Part shown: piece after piece, positions 12,088 to 23,167 of the stretch
Layout of the letters: each line of letters starts with the position of its first letter
Position numbering within the stretch: the stretch's first letter is position 1
Origin: Mariannaea sp. PMI_226
Lineage: Eukaryota > Ascomycota > Sordariomycetes > Hypocreales > Nectriaceae
DNA length: 64,000 nt
Direction: 5' to 3'
Assembly (NCBI GenBank): GCA_024336345.1
Contig: JANFOG010000014.1
Location: 186,001 to 250,000 of the forward strand
Position numbers and translations under genes: made by a program
The notes under the pieces: model-generated
Told to the model about the DNA's origin: nothing
The model's input: the letters and a program-made list of their open reading frames with translations, nothing else
Database searches by the model: none

Positions 12088-13972
12088 CTACTCAGGAATT
12101 TTGGCATCACTTGCATCAACGCCAGCAATCCATCTATATTTTGTAGCGACATGTTCGTTGAGCGGATACTTGGCACCTTCGGTGCCGTAGAAGTTCTCTC
12201 GGTAAGTTCCTTCAGGGACCGCATAGTCGTCCCAAAACAGACCCCTTGCTCTTAGCTCAGGTAGTAGAAGTTCGATGATATCCTTGAAAGATTGAGGCCA
12301 AACGGCATATGCCTAGGAACCGTTAGAGATTGTCCATGTCCTCCGCTTGGGCGAAAAGAGGCTATAGATTCACTTACAAAGTTGAAGCCGTCAACATCAG
12401 CCTCCCTGACCCATTCTTCAAGACCATCCGCTACCTGGGCTGGCGTCCCCACCATCAATGGGCCGTTGCCGCCCAAGCTGACATGTTCGGCCACTGTGTG
12501 CTTAGTCCACTTTGAGTTGGCCGGAGAGAACTTAGCATAGCCTTCGACGGTCGAGCTGTTGAAGGTTAGATAAACACGCGTTGCGTTATAGTCGTATCGC
12601 TTCACTCACCGAACAGCGTTGCTTTCAACCTGTCTCAGTTCCTCCTCATCTCCATATTGATTCAAATCAATACCTGTCCAGCCACCAAACAAGGCAAGAG
12701 CACCCTCTAGTGATGCGTACTGCTTGTAGTCATTGTATTTTGCCAGGGCCTCTTCCTCTGTTCTTCCCAAGATGGGCGTCACAAGAGCGAGGACCTTGAT
12801 CTTGCTAGGATCTCTACCGAAGGTATCCTGAGCAATTTGTCGAATCTCAGAGATATTCTTCTTGCAGACGGCAGGGGCGTGGGCAGAGGTAAAGATTGCC
12901 TCAGCATGCTGAGCAGCGAATGCCTTTCCAGCTCGTGATGCTCCAGCTTGGAAAAGTAAAGGAGTACGCTGGGGGCTGGGGTCTACCAAATGAGGCCCTG
13001 GAACCGTGAAGTACTTTCCTTTGTGATTGATCTCTCGTACCAGATCTGGTGATGTGTACACGCCCTTCGCTCGGTCAAGTTGAACGGCATCATCGCGCCA
13101 TGAGGACTCGAAGAGCTTGTACATGACCTTCATGTATTCTTCAGCCTGGGCATATCGTTCATCATGCTATCAGATCTGGTAAGTACGAGTATTAATTGAG
13201 CAGAGACGAGGAAATGGTCTCACGTTGAGCTGTTCGGTATGACCTAGATTTCGAGCAGCTGAGTCGAGGTAACTTGTCACAATCTTGACGTGTTAGTTAG
13301 CAAACAAGTAGCAGGAAATACCAGTTATTCCACGTCTTACATTCCAGGCAAATCTATCAAACAAAGTCAATCAATCGTTCATTGTACAAAATAGTACTGA
13401 ACTTACCGTCCCTTGGTCAAGTGGTCCACTGTAGACAAACGCCTGGCCAAATGAAAAGGTTGTTCATATGTTGTCGAGACAGTCACACCAAAACCAATAT
13501 TCTTAGTTGCTGCCGCCATGGCAGGAACAGCGACGAGCGGCTCAGTAAGAGGCCACTGAGCACCAGAAATTATGGCTGGATCGAGAGATTTTTTGTAAAC
13601 ATCATAGCCGCCTGCCGAGTCATTGTTTCAGTGTCCAGTTCATAGCTTTCGCATTCCTTTCATATTGCATGAAATCCATGCTTTCATGTTTGATCTTACC
13701 AAGCACATCGGCAATAAATATTCCATGGAATTTTGCTTCCTCCAAAGTCCTAGCCAGTTCAACCCAGTGTTCAATGTCCTTGAAGCGCCAGGATTGATCA
13801 TCAGGATGTCGCCACAAGCCAGGCGACTGATGCCCACTGCCTATTTATGATAATTGAATCAGCATTTCTATAGTCGAAAATTCTCTTGACGAAAAATTGA
13901 CATACACATCATGACAAAGGCATTGACAATGAGATGCTTCTTGCCCTGCTGGGGCGCTTCGTTTGACGACAT
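12088..13972 (-). CDS. FMN-dependent luciferase-like monooxygenase, NtaA/SnaA/DszA family
   Basis: Flavin-dependent two-component monooxygenase of the nitrilotriacetate, pristinamycin and dibenzothiophene monooxygenase group. It uses reduced FMN supplied by a partner reductase. Eight exons (13906-13972, 13700-13840, 13407-13611, 13341-13353, 13224-13283, 12610-13166, 12378-12555, 12088-12312) give 481 residues. Typical blocks are LWRHPDDQ near the N-terminus, the strand FHGIFIADVLG, EPLVAVPAMAAATKNIGFGVTVS, HLARRLSTVDHLTKGRFAWN, then the loop KGKYFTVPGPHLVDPSPQRTP and LLFQAGAS. Substrates in the family range from chelators to sulfonates and aromatic heterocycles, so no substrate can be given. 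A 13-base exon (13341-13353) encoding FAWN is needed to keep the frame. The gene neighbours an MFS protein and a second monooxygenase on the same strand. Confidence 0.92.
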
Positions 13973-14847
13973 GGCTACTTTGATCACTTTGACTTGCCGA
14001 CCGTGATTTTTGCGAAAAGGGATATATGGGTGAATCAATAACCAATGCCACAAATATCAAATAGATATTAAAGCTGCGCATCTCAAACTTGTCTATATCC
14101 CAAGATGTTGATGTTGTGACTAAGCCGACTTACCGGTAACGGGCCGGGTTCTGGTATTGCGTCATCTTCACAATTATGAGGCACTCGGCAGTCCGTTTCG
14201 TGAAGTCTTGGAGTGGACATTAAATGAGGGGAAACGGCTTCTAGCAGGTACACGTTGTGGATCTTGATAACTCGTGCAGGGGTCAAATTGATATGGATGC
14301 AAAACGTGGAGTAATATTCTTTGCATTGGTGAATAGCCGATGGCGCAATATCTGTCTGTTGTTGCAAATATCCAACATCGCGTAGACAATTGCGGCTTCG
14401 GGACAAGAGACGCTATTCGTGTCTAAGATCTGGTAACACTAAGTATAGTAACTTGCTGAGCAGCCGACGCTATCTTTCCTGTATCGGGACAATAAAATGC
14501 GATGATGCATTAGGTTGAGGATCCGTGGCAGCCAACTCCTCGAACCGCCGACATGGGAGCTAGAATTCTTCCTATTGGGTATACCTTGACCAATCCAAGG
14601 TCAGGAGATTGATTGATTAAAATCAAATGTAGAAAGCATGAGTATACGTAGTCCAACATTAACAACCTTATTGAGTAAGAGACAGTGAAATGCTCCTCGT
14701 ACGGGTTTCACGAACGGGTTGGCACTAAAATGAAGTTGCATGACTTGAATCTGCTACAACTTGAGGATCAATATCAACCCTGGAATCTCTACACGGGCTA
14801 GTCTAGAAACTACACTATCATGAACCCATTTACTTCGCCTCGTTCAT
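13973..14847. other. intergenic region, promoter of the luciferase-like monooxygenase
   Basis: No gene is seen. It lies between two co-directional minus-strand genes and should hold the promoter of the monooxygenase and the 3' end of the next gene. Confidence 0.5.
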
Positions 14848-16579
14848 CTAAGCCTTCGCCACATGTTGCTCCGACTCCTCCCCGGACTGGGACACATCGT
14901 TTTGGCTAGCATTGGATCCAGACACACCCGCTTCTTCAACAGATACAGACTTGCTCCCGAACTGTCGAACAACGAGCCAGGCAGGGAAGATAGCCACAGC
15001 CCAAAGAACAAAGTTGAAATAAACGCCGCCCACCTTAGCGAAAAGGGGTAGAGATGTCAGGCCGTAGCTGACGGCTTGCCAACCTGACTCAGATCCTCGA
15101 AGGAGAGCCGAGTAGCGGATGATCTCGTCTTGAGTCTCGGCTAGGTTGTGGATAATAAAGTATCTAGTGAGGTTAGAACTGAACAGTGATTGATGCCGAG
15201 CACTTTTTCAACTTACAGGTAGAGATAGTTGATCTGAAATCCAATCGAGAGGAAGATAAAGATGGCAAATGCAGCGCCAAAGCCAGAGCTGGACCAGTCG
15301 TAAATTGGACTGGAGCGGTTAAACTTGGTGACGTTGATAGTTGCCCAAGTCCACCACCCTCCTTGCAAAATGACAATAAGCCAGAAGGCAGCCCGGGCTC
15401 GAACCTTCAGTGTAATACTAGTTCGATCAAGCCAGAGCTAGGTAATGGGTTAGAATCTTAATTGGAAAAAAAAAAAAAAAAAAGGAATTGTCGACAACGA
15501 CAAAGGTGAACCTACTCCCAAGACATTGCCACAAGTGACGGCAATGATACCAGCCAGGAACGAGCCTAGAGCGCGAGATCGAACGGTGAACCATTCTAGT
15601 TTCCTCGAGTTAGCGCAATGTTGACTCTTTACTCCGAAAATATGTTCTCACCAGCAAGGTAGGTAAAAAAGACAGCCTCTGCAAAGACGGCCTGACCAAT
15701 GAACAAAAGAATAAGGAGAAATCTCTTGGTGAAGAAGAGTTGGGTCGTCTTCTTAATCTCGAACCAGGGATCTTTGGCGATATGAAGCTCAACCTTCTTT
15801 CCGTCCTTGCGCTCAACGTGCTCTGGGCGGTTTAGGAGCAGAGCAACCAAAGGTCCAGCGGCTTGAAGGGCAATAAAAACTTCAAACACAGTGTAGGAGA
15901 CCTTGCCAGCGTGGTTATCCTTGGCGTTCAGGCCTAGGTTGATAGCACCACCCAGGATTTGTCCTCCCAAACGATACGTGAGCCAGTACCCGAGAGCCTT
16001 TCCTCTGTTCCATGGCTCTGGATATGCGATGGCAATGGCCGCCTCAGCCATCCAAAAGACGCCTGCAGAGATGCCACACAACGCGGCTCCGAGAAGAACA
16101 AGCCACTCAGTTCCGTATCTATTGTTCGTGTACAGTCCTGCAGCGAATGGAGCATAGCCAATGCTTCATATCTATTAGAATTGGGACCACCAGAGCATTT
16201 TTTTTTGTTAAGACCAATGACGTACGTTCCAAAAATCAAGGCACCCTTGATACCAATATACCGGACCATGGCACTAGAGAAGTAACAAGAAACAACCATG
16301 AGGCAAAAGGTTAGAGCATTTGCAGCGTTCACCAGGTGAGGAGTCTCCGCACCACCGGCACCCAGGGAGTTCATGGCTCCCCAGATTCCCGGGGCGGAGA
16401 AGTTGCAGAGACCTAGGATGGTAATGTTGAAGAAGGTTGAGCGATACCACCTAACTGTTTGAATTGTCAGTTGACAGATATCATTCCATCTTTTATCGCA
16501 ATAAACCCAACTTACCAGGGTGTTGCTGGTCCTTGGGAGGCTCCAGCTCGCTCTCTGTGTGTCGAGATGAGACCGTCAT
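14848..16579 (-). CDS. UNC93-like MFS membrane protein
   Basis: Multi-span membrane protein of the fungal UNC93-like (DUF895) branch of the major facilitator superfamily. Six exons (16516-16579, 16226-16454, 15652-16163, 15516-15595, 15217-15437, 14848-15163) give 473 residues. Recognisable blocks are RWYRSTFFNITILGLCNFSAPGIWGAMNSLGAGG at the first membrane segment, GISAGVFWMAEAAIAIAYPE, RGKALGYW, and the late GGVYFNFVLWAVAIFPAWLV followed by a hydrophilic tail. Roughly eleven to twelve hydrophobic stretches are visible. Fungal members have no established substrate. Two intervening introns carry homopolymer runs, including 18 adenines on the plus strand at 15466-15483. It sits between two flavin monooxygenases on the same strand. 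Confidence 0.88.
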
Positions 16580-17277
16580 TATGCGCTCTTGGTAGGCTAG
16601 ACTAAAATTGGTCTTATCACAATAATACGGTCACGTCTGGGACCAATATCTAGAATTGATACCTTTGTGGCACAGGCTTCTTGACCTCGACATTTGCCAG
16701 AGATCGACATTTATATAAATTCACCACCGCCATTCGGTCCCTGTCTATAATATTTTAAATAGATGATTGGAAAGCACGTCATGAGCAATCCTGGTTTCTA
16801 TTGCACTGACCTCTCTCAGTTTGTTTACCTATTTCGCTATCTGTGATACTAGGATGCCTGCCTAGTGGAAACGCACTGTAGTTGAGCGATGGCGAATCCC
16901 TTCGAGAACAGTATAGCACGGGCGACGGTTCCTATAGCATCAATAGCATCGGCGTTCTACCGGCAACTAGCAGATAACAAGGAGCAGCTCGCTGACAGCA
17001 TTCGCTCGCATACAAATAGGCAGAATGATTATCAGAAAAATTGTCCCACTTGGGAAAACGGATCCGCACCCGGAAACAAGACAGCCCTGCAAATGGGTGT
17101 GGGTGCGATCCCTGTCCACACGTGGAGAGCTGCATGCCAAATCTCTGTCGTGAGAATGAGCAAAGATGACGTGCCAAAGCTACTCGTGCTATAGTCTTAC
17201 CATAGAGGCAGAAAAGATATCTTATTGAAACTACCTAAGCGTTTTCTGCTCTCGTCTACATTTAGCCCACATTTTCT
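16580..17277. other. intergenic region, promoter of the UNC93-like gene
   Basis: About 0.7 kb between co-directional minus-strand genes. No coding or RNA gene is seen. Confidence 0.5.
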
Positions 17278-19244
17278 TTACGGTACGATCCACCACTCCT
17301 CGTGTAGGTTCCTAAGATCTACATTCTCAGGGAGCTTAAGGTACGGAGTCATGTCAGACTCGGCATCCGTTTCGAGCTTCGTCCATCCGTTGCCAAAGTA
17401 CCAGGCAAATCTATTGCCCGAGTCTGAGAGGTATTCGTACTCCCAGTCCTCCCATCGGGGATCTCGCCGGATCACCGTCAGATGTGCGGCGCTGCCTGGC
17501 CACAGTCCGTGGATCCTACCCCCGGGCTGACCACCATTATACCATGAACTACAGTTGTCAGTGAGAACTGTCTTGGCAAAGAAGGCATCTGAGAATTCGG
17601 TGAAGTCATCTGCTGCCTTTTGAGACGGGGTGATAGTCTTTATGCCCTCACGAGAGACTTTGCGCAACAGTTTGGCATAGTACGTTAGCTGAGTTTCAAC
17701 GCTCTGAGGTACTGTTCCTGATGGACCTGTAGCTTGAGGGCCATGTACAAAGAGGAAGTTGGGAAATCCTGGAGTTGCCAGCCCAAAATACGTCCACGGG
17801 AATCCGTGACCGGACTCTGCGCTCCAGACATCTCGGAGATCCTGCCCATAAGCTTCGATAGGGAATCGAGGGAGCATATCGACGTTCGCTCCCGTAGCAC
17901 AAATTACAGCGTCAACCTCTCGGTGCACGCCATCCTCAGTCTCAATACCAGTCTCTGTAAATGTCTTGATACGAGTTCGGATGTAATCCACGTTGTCCTC
18001 TGAGATCGCCTCCAAATATCCAGGCCCAGGCGTAAGCCGACGACAATTTGGCGAAAAGTCGGGGACAATGTGCTCCAGAAGCTCGGGTTTCTTGGACAGT
18101 CTCTCCTTCATAATCTCAATGAACTTTTCGCGTAATGCAGCGTTTTCTTCGTTATTCCTGAAAAATGTGCCAAACCGGCGCCAGTATTTGTCCTCGAGCG
18201 TCTTTCGGAATCTCAGGTACTCCTCTGGGTTTTCGGCCCATTGACGCTTCTGCTCCTCCGAGTATGGCTGTGGCTCAAATGTTCGATCATCGCCTGCCCA
18301 AGATGCTGCGATCCAGGTTTTGTTGCGGGCATAATGATCCAGTCGTTCCACTACTCCCTGTAAATTGGCGACAACTTGGATACCGCTTGCGCCGTTGCCG
18401 ATTACAGCAACCCTTTTGCCCTTTGGCTCAAATTTCGGATCCCAATTGGAAGCGTGTCGCAAGGTGCCCTTATACTGTGATATTCCGGGGTAGTCGGGCA
18501 GTTTCCAAGCATTAAATCTACCGACAGAGGATAAGACAAACTCCGCCTTCGTCTCCGTCACCTCATTTGTCTCTAAATTTCTTGCAGTAATCCTCCACAC
18601 GCTTTCTTCCTTGTCCCAGGCAGTACCTTCAACCGTGTGACTGAGCTTCGCGTATTTGTATACGTCGTACTTCTTGGCAACGCCTTGCCAATAATCGCGA
18701 ATCTCGCCCCCCGGCGAAAACTGATCGCTCCAATCCGTCTTGGGCTCAAAAGTCGACTGATAGACGTGCGAGGGGATATCACATCTGACACCAGGGTACA
18801 CATTCTCAAACCAAGTGCCGGCCTTTGAACCTGGTCAGTGGTTGGTCGTTCAAAAGGCGGAAAAAATAGAATCAAAATTTTTCAAGTATTTTTACTCACA
18901 AGGTCGGCATTCTTCTCAAAAATCGTAAGCTCGATGCCAGGGACCTTCTTAGGAAGCAACACCCCAGCGAGGATCCCAGAGAGCCCACCTCCAATCACAG
19001 CGACTCTCAGGGATCGGGGCTCATCAATGAACCTGTTCACCAGAGTAAGACGAGGGTTGTCGTATGGAGATTTTGGTTTGCCGTTGGCGCCGTTGGTGTC
19101 ATTGGTAACGAGATGATCATTCTTGGCTTCAGCAGCTGGGATTGGTAGCTCGACTGGTACACCAGACGCCGATGCAGGCTCTAGACCAGCTTTCTCGGCG
19201 TCCTTTATGCCGGGGGCACCATTTTGTCTGACGATGAGTGTCAT
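17278..19244 (-). CDS. Baeyer-Villiger-type FAD monooxygenase
   Basis: FAD- and NADPH-dependent monooxygenase that likely inserts oxygen next to a ketone (or hydroxylates its substrate) in the cytosol. Two exons (18900-19244, 17278-18822) give 629 residues. The FAD-binding GxGxxG appears as VAVIGGGLSG at residues 81-90. The Baeyer-Villiger fingerprint appears as YKGTLRHASNWD at about 232-243 (tyrosine replaces the usual phenylalanine), and the NADPH-site GxGxxG as VAVIGNGASG near 253. The block WFENVYPGVRCDIPSHVYQ is characteristic of the fungal long-chain/steroid-type branch. An N-terminal extension of about 75 residues, rich in Ala, Asn and Pro, precedes the flavin fold. An in-frame upstream ATG at 19334 would add 30 residues, so the start is uncertain. 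It is the upstream member of a three-gene minus-strand set. Confidence 0.92.
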
Positions 19245-20674
19245 ATCGCCTTGAGTAAAAAGGTGTATTTTCTTTGATGAGCATAGAAAAAGAACCGGTG
19301 CAAAGCAAATACAACATCGAGCCAAGTCAACCATTTATCCTGATCTCTCTCTCGGTTTATTTCCCTTCCAAGCGTATCGTGTTTCGCATCGACCAGCGAG
19401 CACGCTAGCACGCTCATGGGTGACATCATTCTAGCGCGTATGATTCTTTTGTCGTGTTCCCTGTCACTGCCAAACCCGCATGGATGGAGGGCTCGACGTG
19501 GCTCCGTTGCTAGATCAATGTTGTCCGCGATGGCGTCTCTGCCCCACGCTCTTACACCATCTCAGTAGACCCACCATCTGCGTCGACATACGGCTAGGCT
19601 ACTACTGGATATGCTACTGCATGCAACAAGCAGCATAATCTCTTGCCCGGTCCGATGCTGTCGAATGCCGGTACTGGCCGTGACTTACGCCAATGTTACC
19701 AGGGTCAAATTGGCGAATTCGGGATATTCCAATGTGGCGGCGCCTCCTGCACGGCATTGACAATAAAGTGAAGGGACGATCACTACCAAGATGCGTCTCT
19801 CAATGACAAACTCCCTTGCTCAGATGCCAACTCTGGGCTTCTAGAAGCCATCACACGTGGCGGGTGCCTGAAGAAATGCCGGGCGAGCGTATTAGGCGGC
19901 CAGTATCATGTTCTGGGCTAATTCAGATTGGAAGGAATATTCGGTCTCACCTATGATGATGTATTACTTGCTGGCTTTCCGATTTTGATGTATCTACGAA
20001 ACCATAAACAGAATTATGAGAGTTTTTCGCAATAATTCCTCAAGGCTGAGGAAATAGCGGGTTTATGGCACAACAGGTAGGTATTGGATGGTGTTGCAAG
20101 ATTGCAACTAATTTGGTCATTTGAGCTTAGAAGCTCCTTGACAAGCCGAGACTTATACACCAAGTCAGTCCTCTCTCTATCATTATCAACGGTGCAAATT
20201 AGATTTCTTCAAATAGGGGAGGCACACAGCATGCAGTGATAGGTGCGAGGAAGAGAAATATGAAGAAGACTCCTGACCCATCACGTTCAGGGCTAGATAG
20301 AGGATAATGTACGACGAGGAGAGGAGGTTGATGAATAGCCTGCCACAGTTGTGTACAGACGGTCCTGGCGAGTAACGTCAATGTGACTGGACCTCTCTCT
20401 ATCAACCAATATGAAGTTTATTTCGGCAAGAAGTTTGGAAACAGGGAAGCTTCAAATGATAAAAGACTACAAGTAGGATCGCACATTATGGGAGTGGCGA
20501 AATACCGGTTTGGCGCATACCCTAGAGCGCATACCCTAGAGCTCTCTTCAAAAACAGCGAAAGGAACAAAACAACGTCCCTTCATTACAAAACAATCAAA
20601 AAAAAATCAACAAGTTATGCCCGTGAACATAATTGTGAGATGAAAGCTGCCGAGAAGCAAAAATTAAAGATCAC
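19245..20674. other. gene-free intergenic region
   Basis: Promoter side of the FAD monooxygenase. No further gene or repeat was recognised up to the tRNA. Confidence 0.5.
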
Positions 20675-20746
20675 AGGTCACGGTGGGGATCGAACCCACA
20701 ATCTCCTGATTCGTAGTCAGACGCCTTGCCATTGGGCCACGCGACC
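20675..20746 (-). tRNA. tRNA-Arg(ACG)
   Basis: The minus strand folds as a cloverleaf. A seven-base acceptor stem begins GGTCGCG and pairs with CGTGACC. The anticodon stem CTGA/TCAG encloses the loop CTACGAA, whose anticodon is ACG. The T arm contains GGTTCGATCC. No intron is present. Confidence 0.95.
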
Positions 20747-21470
20747 TTGGATGCTACTCCGACTCAATAACTAACTATATATAGTATAGAATTACTGCAA
20801 CCGAAAATATCATTTCACTCGCGTTGCTTCGAACGATAAGCTCTTTGTCTTTCTGCCGACTGGCCTGATTCTAATAGCCAACTATGTCGAAGCTGCGTAA
20901 TATCTAAGAGCTCATTCTAAAATCCCTTGTTGGTTCAGCCCTCCCAGCCTGTCACATGGCTTCTGAATAGAATCATTTGATTGGCCATATGCGGGTTCCT
21001 TCGCCATTGCCACTCCGTGACCTACAGGGGGCTTCGATCAGTATATGATTCCCAAATCATGTTGGGGATTGTTCCTGGAAAGAAGAAGGATCGTTATCAA
21101 CTTGATCCAGGACTTTCAACGTGATGAAGGCATTGTTAACTACCTATTTCCAATGTGGATTTCGGGTTTCCGTTTGAGTATGTGCGAAGTGATAATGGTC
21201 CATTCATAAGTCGTCTGTGCCTGAGAAGATCACGGATTTCATAAGAGCTAAATTCAAGCAAGATCACGAGGAATTTTGTCTATATTCCTGTGTTAGCTGA
21301 GCTCTGGCTTGGTTTCAGAATATGCATGTTGGTTCGGTCGCATACCACACCCAGAATTTGAGTAGAGATCATTTCGTTCTCCCTCTTTTTCTGTATGGCC
21401 CTGCGTTCTCAAAGCTACACATCTCACTTTGCTTTAATTGCCAAATTGCCAGCACTCACATCCTTCCAAA
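20747..21470. other. intergenic region
   Basis: Lies between the tRNA and the coiled-coil gene; presumably holds promoters. No coding signal is seen. Confidence 0.5.
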
Positions 21471-22658
21471 ATGACCACCTCTTACTGGGATCCAGCAAAC
21501 CTACTTCAAATCACGTTGGATCAAAATGACACCCACGGCCAAATTCAATGCGTCGGTCTGGCTCGCAGTCGACATAACAACCGGTGCAGATGGACAATTG
21601 ACGACCCGGACCGCACTGCAGTGCGCGCGCTGCTTGTAGAGATGTCTCAAGTCAGGCCGGAGCAGGCGACACTAGACATTTTGCGCAGGCTCGCAGATCT
21701 ATGTCTGTGTCCATCCTATCATTCTGACCAGGTTAGGGAAGTGGTGTCTCGGTGGTCACGCATCGTGGACACAGCTGTGCAGCACCACAAAAATCTCATA
21801 GAAAGCGCACAGTCGTCTGCAGGACAAAGCAATTCGGTTCTTGGTGCAACGGTCGATCATTCCCATAATGCGGTCGATGCCTGGCTGGCTAATCGTTCTT
21901 TGAAGCAGCAAGCTAGATCCCAAATACGAGCGTATCAGAAACAGAAGTATGAACACGCCGCCGCACTGACGGAGCTCGAGGCTTCCAAGGCAACATTGGA
22001 GGGAACACTCAAGACTCATTTGAATCACCATGAGATTATAAAGCAGGAAAATGATCGTCTGCGAAGTCAGCTGATGGAAGCGAATGCTCAATTACAAACT
22101 CTCCAGGTGGAGAAAGGCAAAGCTAGCGATGCGAACCATCATCTGGAAGCAAAACTCCAGATAGAGAGCGCTAAGCAGATGTCTCAAGCCAAACGTCTGG
22201 AAATTCTCCAGCTCGACTTGGACGGGTCCAAACAGGCTGCGCAAAGACTGACAGCGGAGCTTGAGGCCAAGGATCGTTCACTGAACCAACATCGCACTGA
22301 CCATGAGCTTGAGCAATCCCGAGCTGCAAAGCTTGAACAATCCCTTTCCAACATGGAAAAACTGCAGGTGGATGTCAATAAATCCAGGGAGCAGAACCAG
22401 AAGTTGAGAGACGAAAACACAAGAGCTAACTTGGAAGCCAAAGACAGCTTGCTGCATCAATATCAAGCAGACTTGGAGCACCGGAAAGCTCAAGTTGAGG
22501 AGCTTGAAAAGAAGGTCATGGACTTGAAGATTTCAGAGTCTAGCTTGAAAGAGAGTGTATCGGCATGCTTAATACACGGATTGGGTGTTTGGTTGAGTAG
22601 ATTTTGGAAACGATCCTCGTCGAATGGAACTGAATACGTTGAGCTTCATGTGGTCTGA
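21471..22658 (+). CDS. coiled-coil protein with N-terminal CVGxxxxxxRCR domain
   Basis: Single-exon gene for 395 residues. The start is the ATG at 21471. The N-terminal about 110 residues (QCVGLARSRHNNRCRWTI followed by LLVEMSQVRPEQATLDILRRLADLCLCP) resemble the domain found at the front of fungal GIY-YIG/T5orf172 proteins such as those near Mug113. The nuclease domain itself is not present. Residues about 165-370 form a long heptad-rich coiled coil with many Leu, Glu, Lys and Gln residues. The C-terminus is short and mildly hydrophobic (ACLIHGLGVWLSRFW). Function is unknown. The family resemblance is from memory of motif shape and should be treated as moderate. Confidence 0.8.
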   Translation: MTTSYWDPANLLQITLDQNDTHGQIQCVGLARSRHNNRCRWTIDDPDRTAVRALLVEMSQVRPEQATLDILRRLADLCLCPSYHSDQVREVVSRWSRIVDTAVQHHKNLIESAQSSAGQSNSVLGATVDHSHNAVDAWLANRSLKQQARSQIRAYQKQKYEHAAALTELEASKATLEGTLKTHLNHHEIIKQENDRLRSQLMEANAQLQTLQVEKGKASDANHHLEAKLQIESAKQMSQAKRLEILQLDLDGSKQAAQRLTAELEAKDRSLNQHRTDHELEQSRAAKLEQSLSNMEKLQVDVNKSREQNQKLRDENTRANLEAKDSLLHQYQADLEHRKAQVEELEKKVMDLKISESSLKESVSACLIHGLGVWLSRFWKRSSSNGTEYVELHVV

Positions 22659-23167
22659 CACATCTGTTGTGACAGAATGAGCAAATGCTGAACTAGGAAT
22701 TTGAGTTTCTAACTTTCGCTCTGTAGGAGTTTTCCATTATGGAAATAGGCAGCAAATCAACCGGACGAGAGTCGATTCGGTCCCTGTCTTCAGTGTCTTG
22801 AATCAATGTGCAGTCAAAATGTACGCACGACCGTAAGATATCCTCATTTACCTGCAATGTCTTTATCCACTACCCTTTTATACTTCTATCATTCCCTAGC
22901 CATCGATCGATTCCGCTCGGTGCGTCCGTAATGAAAAGAGACCATGGCCAATGAATAACTTGGCACAGAATAGTTGAATACGAAAACATAACGCAAGTGA
23001 GAAATATGATATGATAATTACTACAATACATGCTTGAACACAAGATGCTTTATGTGATAGTTTAGACCTCCTACTTCCGGTGCATTTGTGTTGGTATTTC
23101 ATACATGGCTTGACTCATCTTCCTATTTTTCAATAAATACTCTTGTGAGCTCCAAATCTTCCCCGTA
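22659..23167. other. convergent intergenic region
   Basis: Lies between the convergent coiled-coil and membrane-protein genes. Nothing recognisable. Confidence 0.5.

Noticed and set aside
22896..23102. small minus-strand open frame downstream of the composite membrane gene
   Set aside because: No start context, no domain, and it lies in the shared 3' region of two convergent genes.
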